This document shows, piece after piece, positions 53,101 through 61,940 of a DNA stretch of 64,000 nucleotides; the stretch's first letter is position 1, and every line of letters starts with the position of its first letter. Below the pieces are notes generated by a model. The model did not search any database and was not told where the DNA came from. It saw only the letters and a program-made list of their open reading frames with translations. Position numbers and translations under genes: made by a program. The DNA comes from an uncultured Flavobacteriaceae bacterium (GTDB lineage Bacteria; Bacteroidota; Bacteroidia; Flavobacteriales; Flavobacteriaceae), in NCBI GenBank assembly GCA_947494565.1, contig CANLVG010000012.1:1-64000 (forward strand), in the 5' to 3' direction.

Positions 53101-56100
53101 TGTTCAAATCGGCTAAAATCACTTCCATTTCATTGATATCGGGCCATATTTCACTTTCGGAAACACCTGTGAACGGGGTAAATTCCAAAGGCAATTCAAT
53201 TTGATAATAATTTTGTGTAAAATCGGTACCTATTCTCAAGAAGCCGACCAATGGTGTTGCCCCATCAGGATAATCACCTTCCGATATTTCTTCGGCATGT
53301 AAGAACATTTTGATTTTCTTATACTGCCTTAAATCGATACTTAGGTTCTTGAATACCCCGCGCGAGTCTTCCGATTCCAAGTTCTCGACCACGAACGAGA
53401 GTGATTGCTCATTCTGACGAATAATGGTGTTGTTATTATTAAGACGTTCGCGCTGAACTCCTGGTGGTAACACATAGGGAATGGGCGTTCGGTTTGAGTT
53501 CTCCTCGATATTAACTGCGTTGACATCGATTACCGTATTATCATCGGTTGGATCCGCATCAATATCGGGATCTTGCAAGGTCTTGGTATACGTACGCCAA
53601 TCACCACTGACCAAGTCAAGTGTCGCAAATCTTAGCACTGTTGGCGTGGTAAACCCTGTCAAGTACATTCTTAGAAAGCTGATGGACCTGAAATCGGTAA
53701 TCCCCCCTACGGCTTCAGTAAAATCGGTCAAAGGTATTTTGTATTGAATCCAACGTCGTTCGACTGCACTACCATCAGGAACCTCACTAGTAGGAACCTG
53801 AGCCGTTTCCAAAATATCGGTGACGTATTTATCATTGATAGAGGTGAACTCCTTGATCGGAATGCGGTATTCATAATAGCTATTGACCGTATTCATGGTC
53901 AAATCACGATCGATATCCTCCACGTCGGGCAAGGTATTCGACCCTCGGTTGGTATTGGTCACCTCAACGGGGGAGTTTCCATCGGGATTATTGAAGTCTA
54001 AATATCTGGTGAGAATGTCTCCATCCCTGTTCAAGTAGTACTGATAATTATCCAAGGCGGGGTCATCTCCGCTATTGTTGTTAAAAATAGAACCTTCTTC
54101 ACTATCGCTTAAGCCATCAAAACCTACATCTTGTAAACTCCGGTTGGCCTCATCGGCATCAAAGGCATACACCAAGGCTTGTGTTGCTGGCACCTGACCC
54201 CAGGAGGATGGAGAAACCAAGTCAGTACTATTTACACCCGGTAATCCGTTTTCGTATTGCTTTTTACCATCTTTCAAAATATCCTCGGAAATATTACCAA
54301 AGTTCAATACCAACTCCCCTTCACTACTGGTGATACCGTCTACATAGGGATCCAAAACCCAAAACTGTACGAATTCCACATTCGCCTGTTCAAAATTGGT
54401 ACTGCTCAACGAACGCATGATACCCCCCCATTTTTGGTCAGCAGGGGTCGCATCAAAGCTCGGACTATTATTGTAGGGGCCTTTTTGATCCGGAAAATAG
54501 TTGATATTCAAGGTATTTTGAACTTGGGTCTGCCCTTGCGCTACGTCTTGTTGAAAGAGGCGATCGATGAAAATACGTCTCGTTTCATTGGTGGACATAT
54601 CGCTATCGGAAATACCCGCAGGTCTCTGGCTCGTATAGAAGATCGGGTCAATGGTATACCAAGACATCTTCGCACGACCGTAACCATTTTGCACATTGGC
54701 GGGATCCTCAGGATCACTGCCCAATAATTGGCCGTCTACAAACTCAAGTGGGGTACTTGCTAAAGTCCAACCTAGAGAAGAACGGATATCGATCAAACGC
54801 TGCGCTCCTTCAAAATCATCTAAATAGGTCGTTGTTTCGCCCTGAAAATCCGCATTTTTAGGGGAATTGGGCTTTAACCAAGCTACCTCCGCCCTCACCG
54901 ATACATTGGACGGAACGTCGGTATCTATATTCGGTAATTTATTAGCCAAACGGGTGAGGAACGGTACTTCGGTAGAGAAGTTTCCATTCAAGCCAAAAAT
55001 GGTATTGTTTACGGGTTCCACCCCAAAATTCGATTTTTGGGTCAACGGCCTTTCGTTCAAATTCAACAAGGTACCGCCTAAGACAAAGTTTTTACTGACC
55101 TGATGCTCGATATTAAACCCTGTAAAGCGTCGAGTCTGCTGTCCGAATACGGCATTGTTCTCTACGGATATGTTAATCGGCACATTGGAGGATTCTAGAT
55201 TCGGATCTAAAATATTTACGGTACCGGCCTGGTAATTCACCACGTAATCGATTCCTTCTTGCAACTGTCTTCCTCCCGCGGTAACACGCACTGAACCTCT
55301 CGGCACATTGAAAGCCCCGATCGGAATACCATTGCTGCCTTCTGATTTATACCTTCCTTTTAAGAGAAATTTATTTTTTTCAGGGTCTTGTAAAGCAGCT
55401 GCTTTAGTCAATTCGTACATATCCCTGAAGACATACTTTTTCTGATTTTCATTAAAAGCGGTCTCATTGGCACTATAATCACCTCCTCCTAAGGTGTTGA
55501 AAAGATACTGGCCAAAAGGCTCCGTCTGGGTAAACACAATCAACCCATCTTGTTGATTGACCGTTAGGCCTGGCACAAAGTCGAAAAATCCGTCACCCCC
55601 GGGCTGTACATCATTATAAACATTCAATCGATCCAGATTGAAGACATCTAAAAGTATCCGTTCTTCCAGCGGTTTTCCGATATCACTATTGGCAGAGGCA
55701 GGAAAGGGTTCAACGGGAGTAATATAGTTTCTTGGTGTTGGGTCGGAATACAGAATATTCAACTTAAAGTCCTCCTGACTCAAGCGAAAAGCACCGGTTG
55801 CGTAGATATTTTTCATCATCAGATCCCAAATTGGATCTTGCACATTGGTGATGTTACTCTTCAATAATTTAAGAATCAAGGTATTATTCTCGATAATCGG
55901 ATTGGCCCCGCCGGAAACGGTTGTGGCATCCAAACCACCATTGGCGAATTCCCCCACTTGAAAAACTTCTCCATTGACCGTATACTGAAAAGCAACCCCT
56001 AAAACCTCATCATTGCTCAAGCGTTGGTTCAAGGAAATATAGCCCAATTGCGAATTAAAATCGAAGTCCCTGCCAGGATCCAGCTTTCTGGCATTTTCCA

Positions 56101-57460
56101 AAATGGCATAGTCGAACCCTTGATTGAAGGTGTATCCGGGCACGGTCATGTTGAAACCATTATCCACGGTAGCAATTTCACGTATTCTATCGTTCAGGGC
56201 ACTCCCTCCCTGACCTATCAAAGCCGGGTTCAAGGCATTGGCATCGTTTCTAGGAAAAGGACTCAAACTGGCCGCACTAAAGAAACCACTCGCCGAAGCA
56301 CCGGCCGTTTGACCAATTCTAGTTTTTTCGACATCCGCTGAACCCGTATCGGTCAAACCGAATCTGGTTTCCCCTAAATCTTGCAAGGCTACTACATTAC
56401 GGACATTTAAAGTCTGCTGACTTCTGTTGGTCACCCAAACTTCCAATCGCGTTATCTGCACCTGGCTATTGATAAATGGATAGTTCTCAAGTGCCCTATC
56501 ATAATTATCCCTAAAATATTGTGATAAAAAGAAGTGTTTATCCTCATCATAATCAAGAGCGGTAATCGTAAACTCATTTACGGTTCCTCCACCCTGCGCG
56601 ACTACTGTATTGCTCTGCGAACGTTGTTCAGAAAAAACAGCGGTCACTTTCGTCCGTCCGAACTGCAATTGGGTCTTTACCCCAAAAAGGCTTTGCGCAC
56701 CGGTAATCAATGAACTGTTCAATGGCATATTGACATTACCGACTTCGATGCTTTGGATAATATCATCTTCGGTGGGCGTGTAGTCCAACTTTACAATATT
56801 CTGAAAATCAAAGGTCGCCTCCGTATCATAGTTGGCCGTAACCTGTAAGCGTTCGCCGATCTTGCCCAACATACTCAAACTGATACGCTGATCAAAATCA
56901 AAGGAAAGATTGGTCCTGTTTCTGGGAGATAGTGAAGGATTATCGTTCTTCTGCCAAATAACACCCAAATCCATAGCCACCGAACCCTGGGGAATCACTT
57001 CTATGGTATTTCCACCGAAAACGGACTGAAAGAAATTATTATTGATGTAAAAATTGGGGAGCAGATTTTTTCGGGCTTCTTGACTTCCTTCTTTTTTTCC
57101 GGAAAAGGCATCGGCTTTTTCCTTGAAGTAATCCTTCATGCTCTCCTTCTGCACCAACTCGAAATATTGTTCCGGTGTCAAGATAATCGGGTAACCGATA
57201 TTGAATTCACCAACGCTTTCGTTATAGATATACCGATCCAGGTTTGAGTCGTAAATATATTTGGAGACGATACTATCGGGATTTTCCAATAGTATTTTCC
57301 CAAGAGCAAATCCGGTCTTTACCGAATCGACTTCTTGAGTGACGCCTTCTCCCTCTTCTGTTTCCTGTCCATAGGATTTTCCTACAAAAACAAAAAACAA
57401 CAGAAATAGAAAGAATAGCTTAAATGAAGATTTAAGTATTTGGTTTGCCCCGTTTTTCAA
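50177..57460 (-). CDS. sprA: T9SS outer-membrane translocon protein SprA
   Basis: SprA (Sov in Porphyromonas) is the giant beta-barrel pore of the type IX secretion system and is required for gliding in Flavobacterium johnsoniae. The 2427-aa protein has a signal peptide (about 1-32, ending SYGQ), followed by N-terminal SprA-specific segments (LGVIWQKNDNPSLSPRNR, FDFDQRISLSMLGKIGERL). Long beta-rich stretches run to a C-terminal barrel strand ending TGFTLRYNFGN. Length and repeated outer-membrane strand pattern match the family (about 2400 aa). It starts 5 bp after the ruvA stop, so it is expressed from a maeB-ruvA-sprA unit or an internal promoter. It should export the sorting-domain proteins encoded elsewhere in this window. 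Confidence 0.96.
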   Translation of the reverse strand: MKNGANQILKSSFKLFFLFLLFFVFVGKSYGQETEEGEGVTQEVDSVKTGFALGKILLENPDSIVSKYIYDSNLDRYIYNESVGEFNIGYPIILTPEQYFELVQKESMKDYFKEKADAFSGKKEGSQEARKNLLPNFYINNNFFQSVFGGNTIEVIPQGSVAMDLGVIWQKNDNPSLSPRNRTNLSFDFDQRISLSMLGKIGERLQVTANYDTEATFDFQNIVKLDYTPTEDDIIQSIEVGNVNMPLNSSLITGAQSLFGVKTQLQFGRTKVTAVFSEQRSQSNTVVAQGGGTVNEFTITALDYDEDKHFFLSQYFRDNYDRALENYPFINSQVQITRLEVWVTNRSQQTLNVRNVVALQDLGETRFGLTDTGSADVEKTRIGQTAGASASGFFSAASLSPFPRNDANALNPALIGQGGSALNDRIREIATVDNGFNMTVPGYTFNQGFDYAILENARKLDPGRDFDFNSQLGYISLNQRLSNDEVLGVAFQYTVNGEVFQVGEFANGGLDATTVSGGANPIIENNTLILKLLKSNITNVQDPIWDLMMKNIYATGAFRLSQEDFKLNILYSDPTPRNYITPVEPFPASANSDIGKPLEERILLDVFNLDRLNVYNDVQPGGDGFFDFVPGLTVNQQDGLIVFTQTEPFGQYLFNTLGGGDYSANETAFNENQKKYVFRDMYELTKAAALQDPEKNKFLLKGRYKSEGSNGIPIGAFNVPRGSVRVTAGGRQLQEGIDYVVNYQAGTVNILDPNLESSNVPINISVENNAVFGQQTRRFTGFNIEHQVSKNFVLGGTLLNLNERPLTQKSNFGVEPVNNTIFGLNGNFSTEVPFLTRLANKLPNIDTDVPSNVSVRAEVAWLKPNSPKNADFQGETTTYLDDFEGAQRLIDIRSSLGWTLASTPLEFVDGQLLGSDPEDPANVQNGYGRAKMSWYTIDPIFYTSQRPAGISDSDMSTNETRRIFIDRLFQQDVAQGQTQVQNTLNINYFPDQKGPYNNSPSFDATPADQKWGGIMRSLSSTNFEQANVEFVQFWVLDPYVDGITSSEGELVLNFGNISEDILKDGKKQYENGLPGVNSTDLVSPSSWGQVPATQALVYAFDADEANRSLQDVGFDGLSDSEEGSIFNNNSGDDPALDNYQYYLNRDGDILTRYLDFNNPDGNSPVEVTNTNRGSNTLPDVEDIDRDLTMNTVNSYYEYRIPIKEFTSINDKYVTDILETAQVPTSEVPDGSAVERRWIQYKIPLTDFTEAVGGITDFRSISFLRMYLTGFTTPTVLRFATLDLVSGDWRTYTKTLQDPDIDADPTDDNTVIDVNAVNIEENSNRTPIPYVLPPGVQRERLNNNNTIIRQNEQSLSFVVENLESEDSRGVFKNLSIDLRQYKKIKMFLHAEEISEGDYPDGATPLVGFLRIGTDFTQNYYQIELPLEFTPFTGVSESEIWPDINEMEVILADLNKVKSERLANIGTDPLNELRFFDIVDGEVVPVAEFAPRQLGQIRVGIQGNPSLGSIRSMMVGVKNTDNLPARGEVWFNELRLAGLDNNGGWAAVGAIDANMADFANVTATGSTSTSGFGAIDQMPNERAREDAVAYDVVTNINVGQLLPKKWGLQVPFNYGISEQIITPEFDPVYDDLKLQDRIDAAPETVADGDTTPTKEQIQEQAEDYTKRTSINLIGVRKDRGEEAKANFYDVENFTFNYSYNETEHRDFEVAALRDQSVNTGFVYNHAFQPLEVAPFAKKDSLFTGKYWQWLKELNLNLLPTTISLNSNIDRQFNQQRFRDVSQEGFEALDLPTLQQRNYLFNWQYAINYSLTKSLRLNLTGSNNAIVRNYFNEEGDPNSGFREELGLWDGFWDLGEPNRHAQQLELNYEIPFSKIPALDFINAQYSYTSNFDWQRGGDALIEVAGEAINTVQNANTHNITASLSMQKFYDLIGLKKRDGKTQANAAPIRRDKAGNTDEKEKKGPRKTSKLFNTAVDVLTMVKRLNINYNESNGKVLPGYTESLGFVGTTRPSIGFVFGSQADVRFEAARRGWLTQFDGFNSQYLQNTNKQLNITATAQPLPDLTIDLVADRQFASNYQETFEVVDDPQGELSYNALLGNNLGNFSISTMMIGTAFGKSDEFTSENFEKFKENRITIANRIEADRGNRSGGVDAENFPERYSKTQPDVLLPAFFAAYTGQDANRVNLDAFRDIPIPNWNIKYTGLMKNKWFKKKFKRFSVSHGYRAAYSINSFQTNLEKENGAFLPIDLSVSAQDRDVSDGDILPDLILNNVVLTDQFNPLIRLDFEMKNALSVLAEVRTDRMLSLSFDNNLMTEQNGKEYTVGLGYRIKDVKFVTNIGGSKTRLKGDLNLKADVTLRDNITIIRNLDIDNNQITSGQNLLSIKFTADYALSKNLNALFFYDHSFSQFAVSTAFPQTTINTGFTLRYNFGN

Positions 57461-57465
57461 AGTTG

Positions 57466-58047
57466 TTACAAATTTTTAAGTGCGAGCTTTATGATGTTCT
57501 CAACACTTAGCGAAGGATCCTGTAGCAGTACTTTATCGACTACCTTTTCAGCTTGCCTACGTGCAAAGCCAAGAACCTCTAAAGCAGATAACGCTTCTTC
57601 TTTATTTGTATTGTTTGAATTACTGGAAACTTCATCTATATCATAGACTTTTAAAACCTTGTCGCGAAGGTCTAAAATGACCCTTTGGGCAGTTTTCGCT
57701 CCTATACCCTTGATACCCTGAATTGTAGGAACATCCCCATTCGCAATAGCATCACGAATTTGGGCGGGGGAAAGAGAAGATAACATGGTTCGGGCGGTAC
57801 TCGATCCAATACCGGAAACAGAGAGCAACAGCCTAAAAATTTCACGTTCCGACTTTTCGGAAAAACCAAAAAGCGTGTGGGAATCTTCCTTGACCTGCAA
57901 ATGTGTGAACAGCTGGATATTTTCACTATCCGACAGTTTCGAAAATGTATGTAAGCTTATGTTCACGAAATACCCGACGCCTGCGCATTCGACAACCACA
58001 TAAGTAGGGTTCTTTTCAACCAATTTGCCTTTTAAATGATGGATCAT
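57466..58047 (-). CDS. ruvA: Holliday junction DNA helicase subunit RuvA
   Basis: RuvA binds four-way DNA junctions and loads RuvB for branch migration. The 193-aa protein has the N-terminal OB fold (MIHHLKGKLVEKNPTYVVV), two helix-hairpin-helix motifs (LLSVSGIGSSTARTML and IQGIKGIGAKTAQRVILDL) and the C-terminal RuvB-binding helices (EALSALEVLGFARRQAEK). Length matches the family. It starts 104 bp after maeB and ends 5 bp before sprA. RuvB and RuvC are not in this window. Confidence 0.96.
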   Translation of the reverse strand: MIHHLKGKLVEKNPTYVVVECAGVGYFVNISLHTFSKLSDSENIQLFTHLQVKEDSHTLFGFSEKSEREIFRLLLSVSGIGSSTARTMLSSLSPAQIRDAIANGDVPTIQGIKGIGAKTAQRVILDLRDKVLKVYDIDEVSSNSNNTNKEEALSALEVLGFARRQAEKVVDKVLLQDPSLSVENIIKLALKNL

Positions 58048-58054
58048 ATTCTAA

Positions 58055-58075
58055 AGTTCAAAAATCAAATTCAAG
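58055..58075. repeat. Copy of the CAA-type repeat phrase upstream of ruvA
   Basis: A 21-nt stretch just upstream of the ruvA start matches 49959-49979 in the sprA-gcvH gap at 20 of 21 positions. The two copies bracket the ruvA-sprA pair. It also follows the pattern of CAA-headed units, so convergent simple-sequence composition is an alternative to true dispersal. Confidence 0.6.
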
Positions 58076-58151
58076 GCTATGCCCCAATTTAAATAGTACA
58101 GCCGCCTATCGCACCTAAGCAATTACCGACTGCACCCTGTTTTCTACAAAT

Positions 58152-60446
58152 CTACTTTCCGGTTTTGGCTTTCTTTCTTTTCTCCCTTTCCTGTGCATCG
58201 ATGGCAGCGACGGCGGTCATATTCACCATCTCATCTACACTTGCACCTAATTGAATGACGTGCACGGCTTTTCGCAAGCCGACCATTATGGGTCCTATGG
58301 AGTCGGCCCCGTTCAACTCTTTCAATAATTTGTACGTAATGTTCGCCGATTCCAAATTCGGAAAAATAAGCGTATTTACCTTTTTACCGGCCAATTTAGA
58401 AAAAGGAAATTGGCTCTGCATTAACTCTTTGTTCAAGGCAAAGTCGGTCTGGATCTCACCATCGACCACCAAGTCAGGATTCTTTTCATGCAATATACGT
58501 ACCGCCTCTTTTACCTTTTGGGCATTGGGATGTGTCGACGACCCATAGTTCGCATACGACAACAATGCCATTACCGGATTGAAACCAAAGGTAGATGCTA
58601 CATTAGCCGTATTTTGGGCAATCTCGGCCAATTCTTCAGCGGTGGGGTCAATGTTTATAGAAGTATCTGCCAAAAACAGCGGCCCACTCTTGGTAATCAT
58701 AATATGTACCGAACCTACACGAGTGACGTTCGTGGCTCTGCCGATTACCTCAAAAACGGGTTTCACTACTCTGGGAAAAGCTCTTGAATGCCCAGAAATC
58801 ATGCCATCGGCATCCCCTTCCAGCACCATCATCGATCCAAAATAATTACGCTCTCGCATTTTTGATTTCGCATTGTACAAGGTCGATCCACTGCGTCTTC
58901 GGTTCTCCCAGTATCGGGTAGCGTACTGTACTCTTTTTTCGAGTGACTTGGAGGAAATAGGATCAATAATCAAAATTTCGGCATCAAACTCCAACTCCTG
59001 CTTCAATTCGGTGATAATCTCCGTATTGCCTAAAAGAATCGGAATGGCAATACCCTCTTCGTGTACGATTTGAGCGGCCTTGAGTACATCGATATCATCA
59101 GCTTCCGCAAACACGATTCTCTTCAAATCCATTTTAGCACGATTATGTAGCAAACGCACCACTTTATTGTCATCACCTGAACGCTGCAATAATTCTTCAC
59201 GATACCTGTCCCAGTCGTCAATCGGTTCTTTTGCGATACCACTTTCCATCGCCGCTTTGGCAACAGCCGGCGGAATTTCGGCAATCAGCCTTGGGTCAAA
59301 AGGTTTGGGAATGATGTAGTCTTTCCCAAACGTCAGTCGGGTTTCCCCGTAGGCGATATTTACTTGTTCCGGTACTGGTTCCCGTGTTAGTTTGGCAAGG
59401 GCTTCAACCGCAGCCATTTTCATCGCTTCATTGATACCGGTGGCCCGTACATCAAGCGCGCCTCTAAAAATAAAGGGGAAACCTAAAACATTATTCACTT
59501 GATTCGGATGGTCTGATCGGCCAGTCGCCATGATAATGTCCTCCCTTGTTTTGCAGGCCACATCATAGGCAATTTCCGGATTCGGATTGGCCATAGCGAA
59601 TACAATTGGATCTTTGGCCATTGAACGCAACATCTCTGGTGACACGATATCGGCTATGGAAAGTCCGATAAAGACATCGGCATCTTTCATCGCCTCGTCG
59701 AGTGTGTCTATTTTTCTGTCGGATGCAAATTCAAGTTTTTCCTTGGATAACTGTTCCCTATCCTTACGAATTACCCCTTTGCTATCGAGCATTACAATAT
59801 TCTCATCCTTCGCACCAAAGGCTTTGTACAAGCGTGTACAAGAAACGGCTGCCGCACCCGCACCGCTGACCACGATACGAACATCCTCGATCTTCTTGTG
59901 GGTAAGTTCGAGCGCATTGAGTAGCGCCGCGGCAGAAATAATCGCGGTACCATGCTGATCATCATGCATTACCGGAATATCCAATTCTTCTTTGAGCCTC
60001 CGTTCAATCTCAAAGGCCTCTGGGGCCTTGATATCTTCCAAATTTATACCTCCGAAAGTCGGGGCGATCATCTTAACGGTTTCGATGAATTTATCCACAT
60101 CTTCAGTGTCGACTTCGATATCCATACCATCGATATCGGCAAAAATCTTGAAGAGCAATCCTTTCCCCTCCATAACCGGTTTCGAGGCCTCCGGACCAAT
60201 ATTTCCCAAACCGAGCACCGCTGTTCCGTTTGAAATCACGGCCACTAAATTCCCTTTTGAAGTGTATCGATAAACCTCATCTTTGTTCTTCGCTATTTCA
60301 AGACAGGGCTCAGCGACTCCTGGAGAATAGGCCAAGGCTAAATCGCGCTGGGTCGAATAGGGTTTGGTAGGAACAATCTTGATTTTACCCGGTTGGGGCT
60401 TGGCGTGATAGATAAGTGCCTCACGCCTTGTCTTCTTTTTGCTCAT
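58152..60446 (-). CDS. maeB: NADP-dependent malic enzyme with phosphotransacetylase-like domain
   Basis: MaeB decarboxylates malate to pyruvate, yielding NADPH. The 764-aa protein has the malic domain (about 20-160: AYSPGVAEPC, ISNGTAVLGLGNIG, DIKAPEAFEIERRL, HDDQHGTA) and the NAD-binding domain (about 165-420: VVSGAGAAAVSC, MANPNPEI, GRSDHPNQVNN). A C-terminal phosphotransacetylase-like half follows (about 430-755: VFAEADDIDVLKAA, MVGLRKAVHVIQLG). In related MaeB proteins this half is regulatory, not catalytic. It is the first gene of the maeB-ruvA-sprA run. Confidence 0.96.
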   Translation of the reverse strand: MSKKKTRREALIYHAKPQPGKIKIVPTKPYSTQRDLALAYSPGVAEPCLEIAKNKDEVYRYTSKGNLVAVISNGTAVLGLGNIGPEASKPVMEGKGLLFKIFADIDGMDIEVDTEDVDKFIETVKMIAPTFGGINLEDIKAPEAFEIERRLKEELDIPVMHDDQHGTAIISAAALLNALELTHKKIEDVRIVVSGAGAAAVSCTRLYKAFGAKDENIVMLDSKGVIRKDREQLSKEKLEFASDRKIDTLDEAMKDADVFIGLSIADIVSPEMLRSMAKDPIVFAMANPNPEIAYDVACKTREDIIMATGRSDHPNQVNNVLGFPFIFRGALDVRATGINEAMKMAAVEALAKLTREPVPEQVNIAYGETRLTFGKDYIIPKPFDPRLIAEIPPAVAKAAMESGIAKEPIDDWDRYREELLQRSGDDNKVVRLLHNRAKMDLKRIVFAEADDIDVLKAAQIVHEEGIAIPILLGNTEIITELKQELEFDAEILIIDPISSKSLEKRVQYATRYWENRRRSGSTLYNAKSKMRERNYFGSMMVLEGDADGMISGHSRAFPRVVKPVFEVIGRATNVTRVGSVHIMITKSGPLFLADTSINIDPTAEELAEIAQNTANVASTFGFNPVMALLSYANYGSSTHPNAQKVKEAVRILHEKNPDLVVDGEIQTDFALNKELMQSQFPFSKLAGKKVNTLIFPNLESANITYKLLKELNGADSIGPIMVGLRKAVHVIQLGASVDEMVNMTAVAAIDAQEREKRKKAKTGK

Positions 60447-60518
60447 TAAGTTCTCGTTTGGAACGCAAATTTAGGGGTATTCTATGTAAAAACGAGCTTG
60501 AGCGTTCAAAGATTCGAA

Positions 60519-61832
60519 TTAGTCGGTCTCAGTTTTGGAAACATTCAATCGCATCGCCAGCAGGGCCGAGATAATAAAAAATACTCCGGCAAATAGAATA
60601 CCATTAATCGCACTTCCTCCTAAAACGTATTTATAGATGGGACCAAAAGTGAGCGTCTCGATACCCATGGGGATAACGATCATCATGTTTAGAATACCCA
60701 TATACACCCCTCTGCGTTCTTGAGGAACCACTTTTGAAACCATGGTGTAAGGTATACCCATCATGGCTGCCCAACCAATACCAAAAAGTACCATCGGCGC
60801 CAATACCAAAAACGGGTCATTTATGAAGGGGATGGCAAAAAGAGCCAATCCGGTGCCGACCAAACTAAGGGCGTACACCTTTTTTCCTCCAAACTTCAAC
60901 GTAAGGGGAACCAAAGCCAGGGCAACCACCATGGTGACTATATTATAGGTCAAACTCATTTGGGCCGACTGCGAAGCCGCCTCAGAAGTCGAATACCCTA
61001 GAGTTAATTTGAACAAAGGTGTGATGTATTGCCAATACACAAAAAGCGCATACCATTGAAAGAGATAGACAGCACCAAGTTTCCACATGAAGGAAGGCAT
61101 ATCTTTGATCGCTTCCGATATTTCAGCGAAAGGTTTTGCAATTCGTTGCCCTATCGGTAAGGTTTTGGTATGATTGATTTCTTCTAGTTCTTCATCCGAA
61201 GGTGGAATTTCCGGAGTTTTAAAAACCGACCACAATATGGTGGTAATAGATAGAATACCACCGATATAAAAAGAGTAATACAACCATTTGGGTATCTCAC
61301 CGGCGACCTCTACCGAATCACCCCCGAACAAGTACTGAAAAAGTACAATGGAACCATTGGCCAAAAGTATTCCGGCCCCAACGAATAGACTTTGCATTTG
61401 ATAGCCTAAACTCAATTGTTTTTCGGGAAGCTTATCACCAACAAAGGCACGATAAGGCTCCATCGCCATGTTATTCCCGACGTCAAGAATCCATAAAAGT
61501 CCAACTGCAAACCATAATACGGGACTGGTTGGAAAAGCAAATAAACAAAGACTACCAATGATTGCCCCGATTAAGAAATAGGGTTTTCTTCTACCCCATT
61601 TTGGAGACCAAGTTTTGTCGGACATTGCCCCGATTATCGGCTGAACAATTAGCCCGGTAATGGGCCCGGCGATATTCAAAATGGGCAACATCTCTTCCGG
61701 GGCGCCCAAATATAGAAAAATGGGGTTTATTGCTGTTTGTTGCAGCCCAAAGCTATACTGAATACCTAGAAATCCAACATTCATATTGAAAATCTGCCAG
61801 AACGTAAGACTCGGTTTTTTAATCTGCATCAT
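60519..61832 (-). CDS. MFS sugar transporter, SLC45/sucrose-maltose-like
   Basis: A 437-aa twelve-helix major facilitator protein. Helix 2-3 loop DKTWSPKWGRRKPY and the early NMNVGFLGIQYSFGLQQ segment are hallmarks of the SLC45/GPH-like sugar carrier group that imports sucrose or maltose with protons; these marks are recognised from family knowledge. Helix 11-12 holds GILNMMIVIPMGIETL. In Bacteroidota close relatives sit in maltose/sucrose utilisation loci with a LacI-type regulator. Here no sugar hydrolase is adjacent, but a perfect operator-like palindrome lies 84-97 bp upstream of the start. The substrate is inferred. Confidence 0.9.
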   Translation of the reverse strand: MMQIKKPSLTFWQIFNMNVGFLGIQYSFGLQQTAINPIFLYLGAPEEMLPILNIAGPITGLIVQPIIGAMSDKTWSPKWGRRKPYFLIGAIIGSLCLFAFPTSPVLWFAVGLLWILDVGNNMAMEPYRAFVGDKLPEKQLSLGYQMQSLFVGAGILLANGSIVLFQYLFGGDSVEVAGEIPKWLYYSFYIGGILSITTILWSVFKTPEIPPSDEELEEINHTKTLPIGQRIAKPFAEISEAIKDMPSFMWKLGAVYLFQWYALFVYWQYITPLFKLTLGYSTSEAASQSAQMSLTYNIVTMVVALALVPLTLKFGGKKVYALSLVGTGLALFAIPFINDPFLVLAPMVLFGIGWAAMMGIPYTMVSKVVPQERRGVYMGILNMMIVIPMGIETLTFGPIYKYVLGGSAINGILFAGVFFIISALLAMRLNVSKTETD

Positions 61833-61915
61833 AATGATAGTTTGGAGGTGAACATCTGCCTAACAAGATAGCATTTTATATGGTTCAGCCATGAAAACTT
61901 AGGGGGATAGTAAAA

Positions 61916-61929
61916 CTCAAACGTTTGAG
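61916..61929. promoter_or_regulatory. LacI-type operator-like palindrome
   Basis: The 14-bp sequence CTCAAACGTTTGAG is a perfect inverted repeat with central CG, the form bound by LacI/GalR-family repressors. It sits between queG (12 bp before it) and the sugar-transporter start (84 bp after it) on the minus strand. The minus strand also has TAAGTTTT at 61894-61901, a near -7 core, 16 nt after a TTTG inside the palindrome. A repressor bound here would block that promoter. No LacI gene is in the window. Confidence 0.55.
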
Positions 61930-61940
61930 TAAAGCAAGTG

